64,000 bases of DNA from JAMXLO01 sp963776505 (GCA_963776505.1 CAVZNH010000053.1:186001-250000), one strand, 5' to 3'; positions 37,165 through 47,144 are shown, numbered from the stretch's first letter. The notes: a model not told the origin generated them from the letters alone. Numbers and translations are program-made.

Positions 37165-37782
37165 ATGAGCAACGTAGAATTCCACTTCGACTTCGGCAGC
37201 CCGAACGCGTATTTGAGCCACTTGGTGATCCCCGGCATCGAGCAGCGGACAGGGATGAAGTTCGCCTATGTGCCCGTGCTGCTCGGCGGCGTGTTCAAAC
37301 TGACCAACAATCGCTCCCCGGCGGAAAGTCTGGCCGGCATCAGGAACAAGCCTGAATACCAGAGACTCGAGACGGCACGTTTCGTGCGACAGCACGGCAT
37401 CACGCGCTTCGCGCCCAATCCGTTCTTCCCAGTCAACACGCTGGTGCTGATGCGGGGCGCGATCGCGGCGCAGCGGCTGGGAATCTTCGAGCATTACGTC
37501 GATGAGATCTACCGCCACATGTGGGCCGATCCGAAGAAGCTTGACGATCCCGAAGTGCTGCGCGCGGCGCTGGCGGAATCCCGCATCGACGCGGCGAACC
37601 TTCTCGAAATGACGCAGGGGCAGGACGTCAAGGATGAACTGGTCGCCAACACGCAGCGCTCGGTCGAACGCGGCACCTTCGGATCGCCGACCTTTTTCGT
37701 CGGTGACGAGATCTGGTTCGGCAAGGATCGCCTGCGCGATGTCGAAGAGGCCATCACGGCCATGTCGCGCGGAAACGCCTGA
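37165..37782 (+). CDS. DsbA-like 2-hydroxychromene-2-carboxylate isomerase
   Basis: A 205-residue thioredoxin-fold protein of the kappa-GST/HCCA isomerase family, which uses glutathione to isomerise aromatic breakdown products. The N-terminal motif is VEFHFDFGSPNAYLSHLVIP and the C-terminal cis-Pro loop is RGTFGSPTFFVGDEIWFGKD. No CxxC is present, in keeping with the isomerase branch. The GTG at 37156 that overlaps the upstream stop is an alternative start. The glutathione it would need could come from the gshA pathway. Confidence 0.88.
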   Translation: MSNVEFHFDFGSPNAYLSHLVIPGIEQRTGMKFAYVPVLLGGVFKLTNNRSPAESLAGIRNKPEYQRLETARFVRQHGITRFAPNPFFPVNTLVLMRGAIAAQRLGIFEHYVDEIYRHMWADPKKLDDPEVLRAALAESRIDAANLLEMTQGQDVKDELVANTQRSVERGTFGSPTFFVGDEIWFGKDRLRDVEEAITAMSRGNA

Positions 37783-37800
37783 AACGCACAGGAGTCGTCA

Positions 37801-38589
37801 ATGTCTGCACAACACCTGAGAGCTGCCATGATCACCGGCGCCTCGTCCGGCATCGGCGCCACCTACGCCGACCGTCTGGCCCATCGTGGCCATGATCTCG
37901 TCCTGGTGGCACGCGACGCGGATCGCATGGAAACACTGGCCGCGCGCCTGCGCACCGAGACCGCGGTTGCGATCGATGTGCTGCCCGCCGACCTGACCGT
38001 CGCGGCAGATCTCGGGCGTATCGAATCGCGGCTCCGCGACGACAAGCGCATCGGCTTGCTGGTGAACAATGCCGGAGCAACGACGCCGGGTGGTTTTGCC
38101 GCGGCCGACCTCGATATGCAGCAACGTCTGATCGATCTGAACGTTACCGCCGTCATGCGCCTGGCGGGCGCGGTGGTGCCGCGCTTCCTGGCCGAGGGCG
38201 AGGGCGCAATTATCAACATCGCGTCGGTGCTGGCACTCGCACCCGAGCTGCATCCGGGCATCTATCCCGCGACCAAGTCGTTCGTGCTTACCTTCTCACA
38301 GTCGTTGCAGGCCGAGCTTGGCGCTCGCGGCATCTATGTGCAGGCCGTGTTGCCGGCGGCGACGCGAACCGAGATCTGGCAGCGCGCCGGTCGCGACATC
38401 AATGCCATTCCCGGCGTGATGGATGTCGGCGAACTGGTCGACGCCGCATTGGTGGGCTTCGATCGTCGCGAGACAGTCACCATCCCGCCGTTGCAGGATG
38501 CCGCCGAATGGGAGGCATTCTCCGATGCGCGCAAGGCGATGCTGCCAGGTTTCCGCCAGAAGCATCCGGCCGCGCGTTATCAGGTCTGA
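37801..38589 (+). CDS. SDR family NAD(P)-dependent oxidoreductase
   Basis: Classical short-chain dehydrogenase, 262 residues. Cofactor loop: MITGASSGIGATYADRLAHR. The structural motif LLVNNAGATTPG, catalytic Ser in INIASVLALAPELHPG and YPATKSFVLTFSQSLQAELG (Tyr and Lys) are all present. Arg in DLVLVARDADRM suggests NADP(H). The substrate is unknown. It lies 18 bases after the isomerase gene, in the same operon. Confidence 0.9.
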   Translation: MSAQHLRAAMITGASSGIGATYADRLAHRGHDLVLVARDADRMETLAARLRTETAVAIDVLPADLTVAADLGRIESRLRDDKRIGLLVNNAGATTPGGFAAADLDMQQRLIDLNVTAVMRLAGAVVPRFLAEGEGAIINIASVLALAPELHPGIYPATKSFVLTFSQSLQAELGARGIYVQAVLPAATRTEIWQRAGRDINAIPGVMDVGELVDAALVGFDRRETVTIPPLQDAAEWEAFSDARKAMLPGFRQKHPAARYQV

Positions 38590-38605
38590 TCGAAAGGCTC
38601 CAGCG

Positions 38606-39535
38606 ATGCGCATTCTTGTTGTTGGCGCCGGCGCGATCGGCGGCTATTTCGGCGGCCGGCTGCTGCGAGCCGGACGTGACCTCACATTCCTGGTGCGCAG
38701 GCGACGGTCGGAGCAACTCGCCCGCACCGGCCTGTCGATCCGCAGCCAGATCGGCGATGTCGATCTGCCGGCGCCCACGGTGATGGCCGAGAAACTGCGG
38801 AACCCGTTCGATCTGATTCTGCTGAGCTGCAAGGCGTATGATCTGGAAGATGCGATGGCCTCGTTCGCGCCTGCGGTCGGGCCGAACACTGCGATCCTGC
38901 CGCTGCTGAACGGCATGCGGCACATCGATCAGCTGGTGGAGCGCTTCGGTGAGCAGGCCGTACTTGGCGGCCAATGCGTGATATCGACCACGCTCAATGA
39001 GGATGGCCGTATCCTGCATCTCAATGACGCCCACACTCTTACGTTCGGTGAGTGCGACGGTTCGCTGACGCCGCGCGTCGAGGCGATTGCTGCCGAGTTC
39101 TGCGGCGCCGGTTTCGATGCGCGGGCCAGCAGCGCGATCATTCAGGAGATGTGGGAGAAGTGGGTATTCATCGCGAGTTTCGCCGGCATCACCTGCCTGA
39201 TGCGTGCGCCGATCGGCGATATCGTCGCGGCCGGCGCCGGCGACATTGCGACATCGCTGCTCGATGAGTGCGCGCAGGTTGCGCGTCGGCAGGGTTTCCC
39301 ACCGAGCGACGCGATGCTGCATCGGATCCGCGCGATGTTCACCACCGCTGGCTCGTTGCTCACCGCATCGATGCTGCGGGATGTCGAGCGCGGCGCACAA
39401 ACCGAGGTGGAACACATCCTTGGTGATCTGCTGCGGCGGGGCGGCGCGCGCACGGAATATCCGCTGCTGCGGATCGCTCACGCGCATCTGGCGACCTACG
39501 AGGCGCAGCGGCGGAGGCGGGAGTCAGCCGCCTGA
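38606..39535 (+). CDS. ketopantoate reductase (PanE/ApbA) family protein
   Basis: A 309-residue two-domain reductase. The NADPH site is MRILVVGAGAIGGYFGGRLL with VRRRRSEQ. A conserved Lys is in LILLSCKAYDLEDAM, and the C-terminal helical domain has EMWEKWVFIASFAGITCLMR. Members make D-pantoate or act on other 2-keto acids. In this redox operon it may be a paralogue rather than the pantothenate enzyme, so no gene symbol is given. It ends 4 bases before the convergent xseB. Confidence 0.88.
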   Translation: MRILVVGAGAIGGYFGGRLLRAGRDLTFLVRRRRSEQLARTGLSIRSQIGDVDLPAPTVMAEKLRNPFDLILLSCKAYDLEDAMASFAPAVGPNTAILPLLNGMRHIDQLVERFGEQAVLGGQCVISTTLNEDGRILHLNDAHTLTFGECDGSLTPRVEAIAAEFCGAGFDARASSAIIQEMWEKWVFIASFAGITCLMRAPIGDIVAAGAGDIATSLLDECAQVARRQGFPPSDAMLHRIRAMFTTAGSLLTASMLRDVERGAQTEVEHILGDLLRRGGARTEYPLLRIAHAHLATYEAQRRRRESAA

Positions 39536-39538
39536 CGG

Positions 39539-39778
39539 TTACTCTACCGGCCGCGTCGCCAGCGTGCCGTCCGCACGCTCGACGATCGCCGCGACGCGCG
39601 CCTCCGCCTCCGCCAGCTTCGCCTCGCAGTGCCGGCGCAGCGCGGCACCGCGCTCATACGCGGTGATGGCGTCCTCCAGCTTCTGCTGGCCGCTCTCCAG
39701 GCCACGCACGATCTGCTCCAGCTCGGCCAGCGCGTCCTCGAACGACAGCGCGCTGACGTCGGCGTTCTTGTCCGACAT
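39539..39778 (-). CDS. xseB: exodeoxyribonuclease VII small subunit
   Basis: A 79-residue coiled-coil subunit that binds and regulates XseA. The family core LSFEDALAELEQIVRGLESG followed by QQKLEDAITAYERGAALRRH is unmistakable. The large subunit is not in the window. The gene starts 8 bases after the HDAC-like gene and ends the minus-strand operon. Confidence 0.93.
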   Translation of the reverse strand: MSDKNADVSALSFEDALAELEQIVRGLESGQQKLEDAITAYERGAALRRHCEAKLAEAEARVAAIVERADGTLATRPVE

Positions 39779-39786
39779 TGGATCTC

Positions 39787-40723
39787 CTACGCCAGCATCA
39801 GCGTGCGCACATGCGCCGCGGCCGAGGCGGCGAGCGCCTCCAGGTCGTAGCCGCCTTCCAGCACCGAGACCATGCGTCCGCCGCAATGCGCCGCCGCAAC
39901 GCGCAGCAGCTCCTGGGTGATCCAGGCATAGTCCGCGGTCTCCACGCGAAGCTGCGCCAGCGGGTCGGCCTTGTGCGCGTCGAAGCCGGCCGAAACGATC
40001 AGCAGGCCGGGGGCGAAGCGGTCGAGCTCTGGCAGGATCGTGTCCGACCATGCCGCGCGGAATGCCGCACCGTCCGAGCCCGGCCGCAGCGGCGCGTTGA
40101 TGATGTTGTTGGCGGTGCCGCGCTCCCACGCCTCGCCGGTGCCGGGATAGCACGGGTGCTGGTGCGACGAGGCGTAGAACAGGTCGGGGTCGGCGGCGAA
40201 CATCGCCTGCGTGCCGTTGCCGTGGTGCACGTCGAAATCCACCACCGCGACGCGCTGCACGCCCCACCGCGCGCGCGCGTGCAGTGCGGCGACCGCGGCG
40301 TTGTTGAACAGGCAGAAGCCCATCGGACGCGCCGGCTCGGCATGGTGCCCAGGCGGCCGCACCGCGGCGAACGCGGCGCGCGCCCAGCCCTCCATCACCG
40401 CATCCACCCCGGCCACCGCGGCACCCGCCGCGCGCAACGCGGCCTCGGCGCTGCCGGCACTCATCGCGGTGTCGGCGTCGAGCTGCACGGTCTCGCCCTC
40501 GGCGGGGCGGATCGACAGGATCGCATCGACGTAGTTCGCCGGATGCACGCGGGTGAGCTGCTCGGTGGTGGCGTGCGGCGCCGACTTCGCGCAGCAGGTC
40601 GGCGAACTCCGGGCGTCTCCAGCGCGGCGAGCACGGCGCGCAGGCGATCGGGGCATTCCGGATGATACGGGACCGTTGTCGTGGCGCGAGGCAGGCCGGG
40701 TGGGTGATCAGTGCGGTGGGCAT
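39787..40723 (-). CDS. histone deacetylase-like (acetoin utilisation/APAH family) protein, frameshifts
   Basis: Zn-dependent amidohydrolase with an arginase-like fold. Ligands and catalytic residues are visible: PPGHHAEPARPMGFCLFNNA, VVDFDVHHGNGTQAMF, the distal Asp in SAGFDAHKADPL, and VLEGGYDLEALAASAAAHVR. The first about 50 residues are broken: MPTALITHPACLA starts at 40723, and breaks near 40660 and 40590 lead to HATTEQLTRVHPANYVDAIL. Such proteins deacetylate acetylated proteins or polyamines. Substrate and cell role are unknown. It is coupled tightly between tusA and xseB. Confidence 0.87.
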
Positions 40724-40724
40724 G

Positions 40725-40973
40725 TCAGTCCTTCTGCTCCGGTTCCTCGGCACGACGGCGGATGACGAAACTGAACACGCCGTTCTCCTCGGACCAGGCG
40801 AGCAGCGCGTGGCCGGTCTCGCGGCAGAATGCCTGAAAGTCGGCGACCGAGGCACGGTCGGTGGCGAGCACGCGCAGCCGTTCGCCGGCCGCCATCGAGC
40901 GCAGCGCGCGGTTGGCGCGCAGCACCGGGATCGGGCAGGCGGTGCCTTTCATGTCGAGGACGGTCTCGCTCAT
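40725..40973 (-). CDS. TusA-family sulfurtransferase
   Basis: An 82-residue protein with the persulfide Cys in LDMKGTACPIPVLRANRALR (CPxP motif) and the typical ending ENGVFSFVIRRR. TusA-like proteins carry sulfur for tRNA thiolation or redox metabolism. It shares a 4-base overlap (ATGA) with the preceding peptidase gene and ends 1 base before the start of the HDAC-like gene. Confidence 0.9.
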   Translation of the reverse strand: MSETVLDMKGTACPIPVLRANRALRSMAAGERLRVLATDRASVADFQAFCRETGHALLAWSEENGVFSFVIRRRAEEPEQKD

Positions 40974-41641
40974 GCGGGCATCCTGAGACGGCGGGAGCGC
41001 AGGAGCAAGCGAGACCTAATGTTGTTGCCAGTCAGAGGTACTGTCGGTCGGGAAGCGAGAGCTGATAGTACCTTCCGACCACCAAAGGTTACGCCGTCGG
41101 TATCGCGTCTGGCCGTTGTCGTCGCCGCGCCGCCGCCACAACGTGGCAGGCCGAGATAGGGCGTCGGATCGACCGGTCTGCCGTCCAGCACCATTTCGAA
41201 ATACAGATGCGCGCCCGAGGCTGACGCCGGTCCTGCCGACAACCCCAAGCCTCTCGCCCGCCGCAACCGTGCGCTTTCCTTCGGCAAAGGCGGGCGAGAT
41301 CATGCCGAAATGGCTGTAGATGCCGACGAAGCCGTCATGCTGGACGAGCATCTCCAGCCCGCCCGGACCCTTGCGCTGAACGCGGATCACGCTGCCAGGC
41401 GCAGCCGCGATGACCGGCTGATCCCACCGGAGCGGGCAGATCGACACCATCATGGTACGTACCGGCCTCCGGTACGTTCGGCAGAACGCGAGGGCCGAAC
41501 GGCGATGAGATGCAGGCGGCACTGACCGGCGGCAAAAGGCTGGTCGCAAGCAGCGACTCTGCCGTCGCGCCGTGCGAGCGAACTGCCATGATCGCAATCG
41601 CCAAGCACAATGCATTGCTGCGTCTTGCGTGTGAGCATCAT
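40970..41641 (-). CDS. M23 family peptidase (LytM-like), frameshifts
   Basis: Exported zinc metallopeptidase or amidase activator acting on the cell wall. A signal segment (ALCLAIAIMAVRSHGATAES) precedes CISSPFGPRVLPNVPEAGTY with the HDGVD ligand motif. The LytM core continues in a second frame (VIAAAPGSVIRVQRKGPGGL, QHDGFVGIYSHFGMI) and, after another break near 41230, with GAHLYFEMVLDGRPVDPTPY. ATG 41641 (MMLTRKTQ) overlaps the upstream stop by four bases and is favoured. At least three compensating breaks occur. Confidence 0.8.
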
Positions 41642-42717
41642 GGTCTCCCGCGGCGCATAGCCGTCAGCACCTCGGCTTCGAACAGCCGCTTCGCCACGTC
41701 GGCCTCGGTCTCGGAAACGCCGCGCATCGAGGCGGACAGCGCCACCTTGTCCAGCCCGAGCGCGGCCAGGCGCTGCAATCGCGAGATGCAGTGCTCAGGA
41801 GTGCCGGCGATGGCAAAGCGGTCGATGAATGCTTCGGTCAGAACGCCCGCCTGGCGCGAGTCGCCGCGGGTATGCGCCCGCATGTCATACGAACTGCGCA
41901 GATCCTCCAGCACGGCGCGATCGCTGTCCGACACAGGACCGCTGGCGCTGCCATGCATCACCGAGAAGCGGGCATGCGTGGTCAGTGAGCCGCGGATCAG
42001 ATCGCGCGCCGTTGCGACGTCGGTGTGACAGCCGCAAGGGACATAGGCGCCGAAGCTGATTCCGTCAGGGTCCAGCCCCGCCTCGCGACGCGTTGTGCGC
42101 GCGAGGTCGATGCCCCACGCGATCCGCTCCTCATCGGCGCCGAGGGCGAACATGACACGGTCGGCGTGACGCGCGGCGATGGCGATGACCCGCTGTCCGC
42201 TTGCGGCGACTTCGACCGGCACCTTTGGCGCCCCTTCGGCGATCCAGTCGATCCGGCTCGTCGGCGGGGCATCGGCAAGCTCCAGTTCGGACATCGGCGG
42301 GGCCACCGTGGTGGGAATGTCGATGTCGTCGAAGGGCACCGAATCGCCGCGCAGATAAGCCTGCAACTGGCGCAGGTGACGCTCGAATGGTGCCAGCCGT
42401 GACGGCGCGCGCCCGAGATGCGCCAGCGCCGAATCGCCGCGGCCGATGCCCAGCACCGCGCGTCCGCCGGACAGGCGTTGGATGCTGGCGATCGAGCAGG
42501 CGGTGACCGCGGGGTGGCGGGTCACGTTGTTGGTCACACCGGTGCCGAGACCGAGGCGGGTCGTCGCCGTGGCCGCCATCGCCAGCGCGACGTAGGGATC
42601 GCCCGACAGGTTCTGCGAATCGACGACCAGCATTCCGTCCCAGCCCGCCGCTTCCCGTTCGCGCGCGGTGCGGGCGGTGGCGCGTGGGGAGGCGACCGTG
42701 GTCGTCCAAAGCTGCAT
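41638..42717 (-). CDS. LLM class flavin-dependent oxidoreductase
   Basis: A 359-residue luciferase-like TIM-barrel that uses FMN or F420. Motifs are GWDGMLVVDSQNLSGDPYVA, ATTRLGLGTGVTNNVTRHPA and GGRAVLGIGRGDSALAHLGR. The C-terminal part, FIDRFAIAGTPEHCISRLQR, is also family-typical. Substrate specificity cannot be read. It is the first gene of the tight minus-strand operon, and its stop overlaps the start of the M23 gene. Confidence 0.9.
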   Translation of the reverse strand: MQLWTTTVASPRATARTAREREAAGWDGMLVVDSQNLSGDPYVALAMAATATTRLGLGTGVTNNVTRHPAVTACSIASIQRLSGGRAVLGIGRGDSALAHLGRAPSRLAPFERHLRQLQAYLRGDSVPFDDIDIPTTVAPPMSELELADAPPTSRIDWIAEGAPKVPVEVAASGQRVIAIAARHADRVMFALGADEERIAWGIDLARTTRREAGLDPDGISFGAYVPCGCHTDVATARDLIRGSLTTHARFSVMHGSASGPVSDSDRAVLEDLRSSYDMRAHTRGDSRQAGVLTEAFIDRFAIAGTPEHCISRLQRLAALGLDKVALSASMRGVSETEADVAKRLFEAEVLTAMRRGRP

Positions 42718-42946
42718 GCGCGGTCTCCGATCCTATCCCTTGGGTAGCCGGAGCCGGCCAGGAACGCGAGTCTCGCAGAGAGAGCTTCGGTCAGACGGCG
42801 GGCCAGTTTCTGTTGGTATGAATGTTGCTGTATCCTTGGTCGCGGCGGATCGCATGACGGCCGCCTCGATAGCTGGCTTCGCGCGGTCCCCGTGCAGTGC
42901 AGCCGGCCTGGATCCCCTGGGCCGCGCTAACCCATGGGAGGCTCCG

Positions 42947-44189
42947 ATGCGCGTTGCCCGCCGTTCCGCCCTCGCCCTGCTCGGCTCATCCGCCTTCGCC
43001 GGCTTCGTCCGGCCGGCACGAGCCGGCGGACAAGTTCGTCACCGTCGGCATCAACCTCCCGCTGACCGGCGCCGCCGCCGAGGACGCGACCAACATCCTG
43101 CACGGCGCGCAGCTCGCGATCGAGGAAGCCAATGCCAAGGGTGGCATCGGCGGCTACGAGATCAGCGCCGCTCGTCCTGGACGACGGCACCGCGACCGCC
43201 GGGCAGTACGATCCGGCGCAGGCGGCGATCAACACCCGCAAGATGGTCGTCGACCCCACTGTGGTCGCCGCGGTCGGCCCGATGGCGAGCGGCAGCGGCA
43301 AGGCGATGGCGCCGCTGCTCAGCCAGGGCAACCTCGCCACGGTGACGCCGAGTTCCACCAACCCCGACCTGACCGATCCGAAGTTCGCCGAAATGTACCG
43401 GCCCGCCGGCAAGGCGATCTACTTCCGCACCTGCACCACCGATGCCTTCCAGGGTCCCAACATGGCCAATTTCATGGCGGACCAGCTCAAGGTGAAGTCA
43501 GTCTTCGTGGTGGACGACACCGGCGCCTATGGCGTGGGCCTCGCCGATGCGTTCCAGGCGCAGGCGGCCAAGCGCGGGATGCAGGTGATGGGGCGCGACC
43601 GCGTCGATCCGCTGATCAGCGACTACCGGCCGCTGCTGACCAAGATCAAGAACCTCGGGTCCGCAGGCGCTGTATTGCGGCTCCAGCGCGCTGGCCGGGG
43701 TCAAGCTGGTCAAGCAGAGCTACGAGATCATGCCCGACATGATCAAGGCGGGCGGCGACGGACTGCACCAGGCGTCGATCCTGGCCGGCGCCGGCTTCCC
43801 GGCGGCGCAGGGCTGGTACAGCACCATCGCCGCGCCGCACATGCTGGACGATGCCAAGCTGTCCGACTGGCTGGCGAAGTTCCGAGAAGCGCTGGAACAC
43901 GCCGCCGGCGGACTACTCGATCACTGCGTACGATGCGGCGCTGGTGATCCTGGCGGCGATCGAGGCCGTGGCGAAGTCCGGCGCGCCGGTGACGCGTGGC
44001 GCGGTGCGCGACGCCATGCAGGCCGGCAAGGTGGACACGTTGCAGGGACCGATCTCGTTCGACGCCAACGGCGACCTGAGCTCGCGCGTGGTCAGCGTGT
44101 TCCAGGTGCGGCAGGACACGGCGCATCCGGTCAACGACGTGGTGCACCAGTTCAAGTACATCGGCGTGGCGCTGGCCGACAACAGCTGA
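42947..44189 (+). CDS. branched-chain-type substrate-binding protein, multiple frameshifts
   Basis: Paralogue of the protein at 1628-2869. The signal is MRVARRSALALLGSSAFAGF. Then come VTVGINLPLTGAAAEDATNI and, after breaks near 43022 and 43173, LDDGTATAGQYDPAQAAINT to RVDPLISDYRPLLTKIKNLG. A break near 43670 leads to IKAGGDGLHQASILAGAGFP, and one near 43905 to DYSITAYDAALVILAAIEAV. The motif order is the same as in the intact paralogue, and the total is 414 residues. No transporter subunits lie nearby. It is the most indel-rich gene of the window. Confidence 0.85.
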
Positions 44190-44277
44190 AGCAATGCCAG
44201 CGCGAGAACCGAAGCCCAGAGCGTCGCGCGATGTTTGGCGCGCATGCGATGGGGCTGAGGGTCAGGGGGAGGAAACG

Positions 44278-44763
44278 ATGTTAAGGGCACTTTGTGCCAT
44301 AACTCTCATCGTCGCCACAGTCACCTCGGCGATGGCTCAAACCAAGGACTCGCCCCTTGTGGGATTATGGAAGCTTGTAAGTTGGGAAGCGAAAGGCTCC
44401 GCAAACCAAACAATCAAGGCTTATGGCGATCATCCCGGGGGTGTATCTCTCTTACACGAACGGGCCGAATGATCTTCCTCATGATCGGTGACAATCGTAC
44501 GGCACCCACCACTGTCCCTCCGACCGACGCAGAGGTGACAAAATTGTACGCGACACTGTCAGCGTTTGACGGCACGTACAAGGTCGAGGGAAACAATGAA
44601 TTCGTCTTTCATGTCGATGATACCTGGAACCAAACATGGACCGGGACTGACCAGAACTCGGGAATTTGATATCAGTGGGAACAGCCTTACGGTCACCTTC
44701 ACGACGAAGAATACCAGCGGCAACGATATAGCGGTGACGGTGAAGGCAGAGCGTACCGAATAG
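44278..44763 (+). CDS. lipocalin-like domain protein, frameshifts
   Basis: Small exported protein with a signal peptide (MLRALCAITLIVATVTSAMA) followed by SPLVGLWKLVSWEAKGSANQ, the start motif of lipocalin-like PF13924 domains. After a break near 44445 it continues as MIFLMIGDNRTAPTTVPPTD and FDGTYKVEGNNEFVFHVDDT, and after another near 44650 as EFDISGNSLTVTFTTKNTSG. The G+C content looks lower than in neighbours. The ligand is unknown. The length of 162 residues is normal. Confidence 0.75.
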
Positions 44764-44874
44764 CCCAAGGGACGCACGCGAAGTCTGGCCCCCGCGCGGT
44801 CATGGTCTGCTGATCCTGCCGACGCGGCAGCGTGAGTGCGGAGCACGTTGGCGTTGTGCTAGGCTTTTCGCTCC

Positions 44875-45779
44875 ATGTCCCAGCACCGCATCGGCATCGA
44901 CCTCGGCGGCACCAAGATCGAGATCGCGGTGCTGGCGCCCGATGGCAGCGAGCGCCTCCGCCACCGCATCGACACGCCGCACGGCTATCAGGCCTCGCTC
45001 GAGGGCATCGCCGGCCTGGTGCGCGACGCGGAGGCGCAGCTTGGCGTCACCGCCACCGTCGGCATCGGCATCCCCGGCGTGATCAGCCCGGCCACCGGGC
45101 TGGTGAAGAACGCCAACTCGATCGCGCTGAACGGCCACACGTTCGACCGCGACATCAGCGCGCTGCTCGGCCGCGAGGTGCGGGTGGAGAACGACGCCAA
45201 CTGCTTCGCGCTGTCGGAGGCGACCGACGGCGCCGGCGCCGGCCAGGGCGTGGTGTTCGGCGTCATCCTCGGCACCGGCTGCGGCGGCGGCATCGTGGTG
45301 GACGGCAAGGTGCTGCGCGGCCGCAACCACGTCACCGGCGAGTGGGGCCACAATCCGCTGCCCTGGCCGCGGCCGGATGAGACTGCCCGGGCCGGCAATG
45401 CTGGTGCGGCCACTGGGGCTGCCTGGAGACCTGGGTCGCCGGCCCGTCGCTGGCGCGCGACTGCGACGGCGAGGGCGCGCACGACGCCTCCGGCATTCCG
45501 GCCCGCGCCGCCGCCGGCGAGACGCGGGCGCAGGCGGCGCTCGATCGCCATGCCGACCGGCTGGCGCGCGGGCTGGCGCAGGTGGTCAACCTGCTCGATC
45601 CCGACGTGATCGTGCTGGGCGGCGGGCTGTCCAACATGGACCATCTCTACACCGCGCTGCCGCCGCTGGTGACGCCGCTACGTGTTCAGCGACTTCGTGC
45701 AGACGCCGATCGTGCGCAACAGGCATGGCGATTCATCCGGCGTGCGCGGCGCCGCCTGGCTGTGGCCGGCCAGGCGTGA
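44875..45779 (+). CDS. ROK family sugar kinase (NagK/fructokinase-like), frameshifts
   Basis: ASKHA-fold kinase. Phosphate-1 motif: RIGIDLGGTKIEIAVLAPDG. It also has VENDANCFALSEATDGAGAG and GTGCGGGIVVDGKVLRGRNH. The zinc-binding ROK signature is recovered in the next frame as CWCGHWGCLETWVAGPSLAR after a break near 45395. The end runs through DPDVIVLGGGLSNMDHLYTA and, after a break near 45680, to RGAAWLWPA. The product is probably a phosphorylated hexose or amino sugar. The stop overlaps the GTG start of dinB. Confidence 0.85.
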
Positions 45780-47144
45780 GCGCCGTGCCCGCGTTCTGCC
45801 GCGACTGTCTGGCCGAGGTCGATGGCAGCAGATGCGCGGCGTGCGAGCAGCGCCCGCATCGTCAGCCATCCCGAACTGTTCGACCTGACCATCGCCCACA
45901 TCGACTGCGACGCCTTCTACGCCAGCGTGGAGAAGCGCGACCGTCCCGAGCTCGCGGCCAGGCCGGTCATCGTCGGCGGCGGCGTGCGCGGCGTGGTCAC
46001 CGCCGCCTGCTACGTCGCGCGCATCTACGGCGTGCGCAGCGCCATGCCGATGTTCAAGGCGCTGAAGGCGTGTCCCGACGCCGTGGTGATCCGTCCCGAC
46101 TTCGCCAAATACGTCGCGGTCGGCCGGCAGATCCGCGCCATGATGGCGACGCTGACGCCGCTGCTGCAGCCGCTGTCGATCGACGAGGCGGTGCTCGACC
46201 TCGCCGGCACCGAGGCGCTGCACGGCGCGCCGCCCGCCATCGTGCTGGCCCGCTTCGCCCGCGAGGTGGAAGCGACGGTCGGCGTCACCGTCTCGATCGG
46301 CCTGGCCGCCAACCGGCTGCTGGCGAAGATCGCCGCCGGCCGCGACAAGCCGCGCGGCTTCGCGGTGATCGGCGCCAGGGAGGCCGCGTCGCTGCTGGCG
46401 CCCGAGCCGGTCCGGCTGCTGCCCGGCATCGGCCCCACGCTCGCCCGCCGGCTCGCCGCCCAGGGCATCACCCTGCTCGGCCACCTCCAGGCGCTGAGCG
46501 ACCGCGAGGCGCTGCGCCGGCTGGGCGACGATGGCCCGTCGCTCGCCGCGCCGCGCCCGCGGCGAGGACGTGCGCCGGGTCGATCCGGCGCGCGAGACCA
46601 AGTCGATCAGCGCCGAGACCACGTTCGATACCGACCTGACGCGCCCGGCCGACCTGGAGCGCGCATCTGTGGCGCCTGGCCGAAAAGCTGGCGCGGCGGC
46701 TGAAGGAGAACGAGCTGTCCGCCGGCGGCGTGGTGCTGAAGCTGAAGACCACGGATTTCGCCATCCGCACCCGGGCGGCGCGCCTGCCGAGCCCCACCGT
46801 GCTGCCCGATCGGCTGTTCGAAGCCGCCAGCACGCTGCTGGCGCGCGAGGCGACCGGCACGGCGTTCCGCCTGATCGGCATCGGCGCCAATCCGCTGCTG
46901 CCGCTCGGCGGAGGCCGATCAGGGCGACCTCGCCGATACCGAGACGCCGCGCCGCGCCGCTGCCCAGGCGGCGATCGACGCGCTGCGTCAGCGCTTCGGC
47001 GATGCGGCGATCGGTCGGGGGAGGGGATGGCCGGTGGCTCGCGAGCCCCCTCCCCTAACCCCCTCCCGCGAGGGGAGGGGGAGTAGCACGGGTCACGCCT
47101 CGGGCGGCGCCGCGGCGATCGGGATCTCGCGGGCCTCCGGCTGA
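45776..47144 (+). CDS. dinB: DNA polymerase IV with N-terminal zinc ribbon, frameshifts
   Basis: Y-family translesion polymerase. The N-terminus CRDCLAEVDGSRCAAC is a CxxC-x9-CxxC zinc ribbon found in a subset of alphaproteobacterial DinB proteins. The palm has DCDAFYASVEKRDRPELAAR and the catalytic SIDEAVLDLAGTEALHGAP. Helix-hairpin-helix: LLPGIGPTLARRLAAQGITL. The little-finger part is SISAETTFDTDL and GGVVLKLKTTDFAIRTRA. Breaks lie near 45850, 46545, 46670 and 46915. The coding tail after about 47030 crosses a REP element, so the true end may be earlier. It is coupled to the ROK gene by a GTGA overlap. Confidence 0.87.
47041..47085 (+). repeat. ccctcccc-type REP palindrome
   Basis: cccctcccctaaccccctcc followed by cgcgaggggagggggag forms a G/C-rich hairpin of the same family as 29598 and 33076. 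It lies at the end of dinB and between convergent genes, a usual REP position. Confidence 0.7.

Noticed and set aside
42718..42946. Possible gene in the gap between the LLM oxidoreductase gene and the second binding protein
   Set aside because: The frame running into the binding protein from 42668 lacks homology upstream of MRVARRSAL. I treat it as promoter space.
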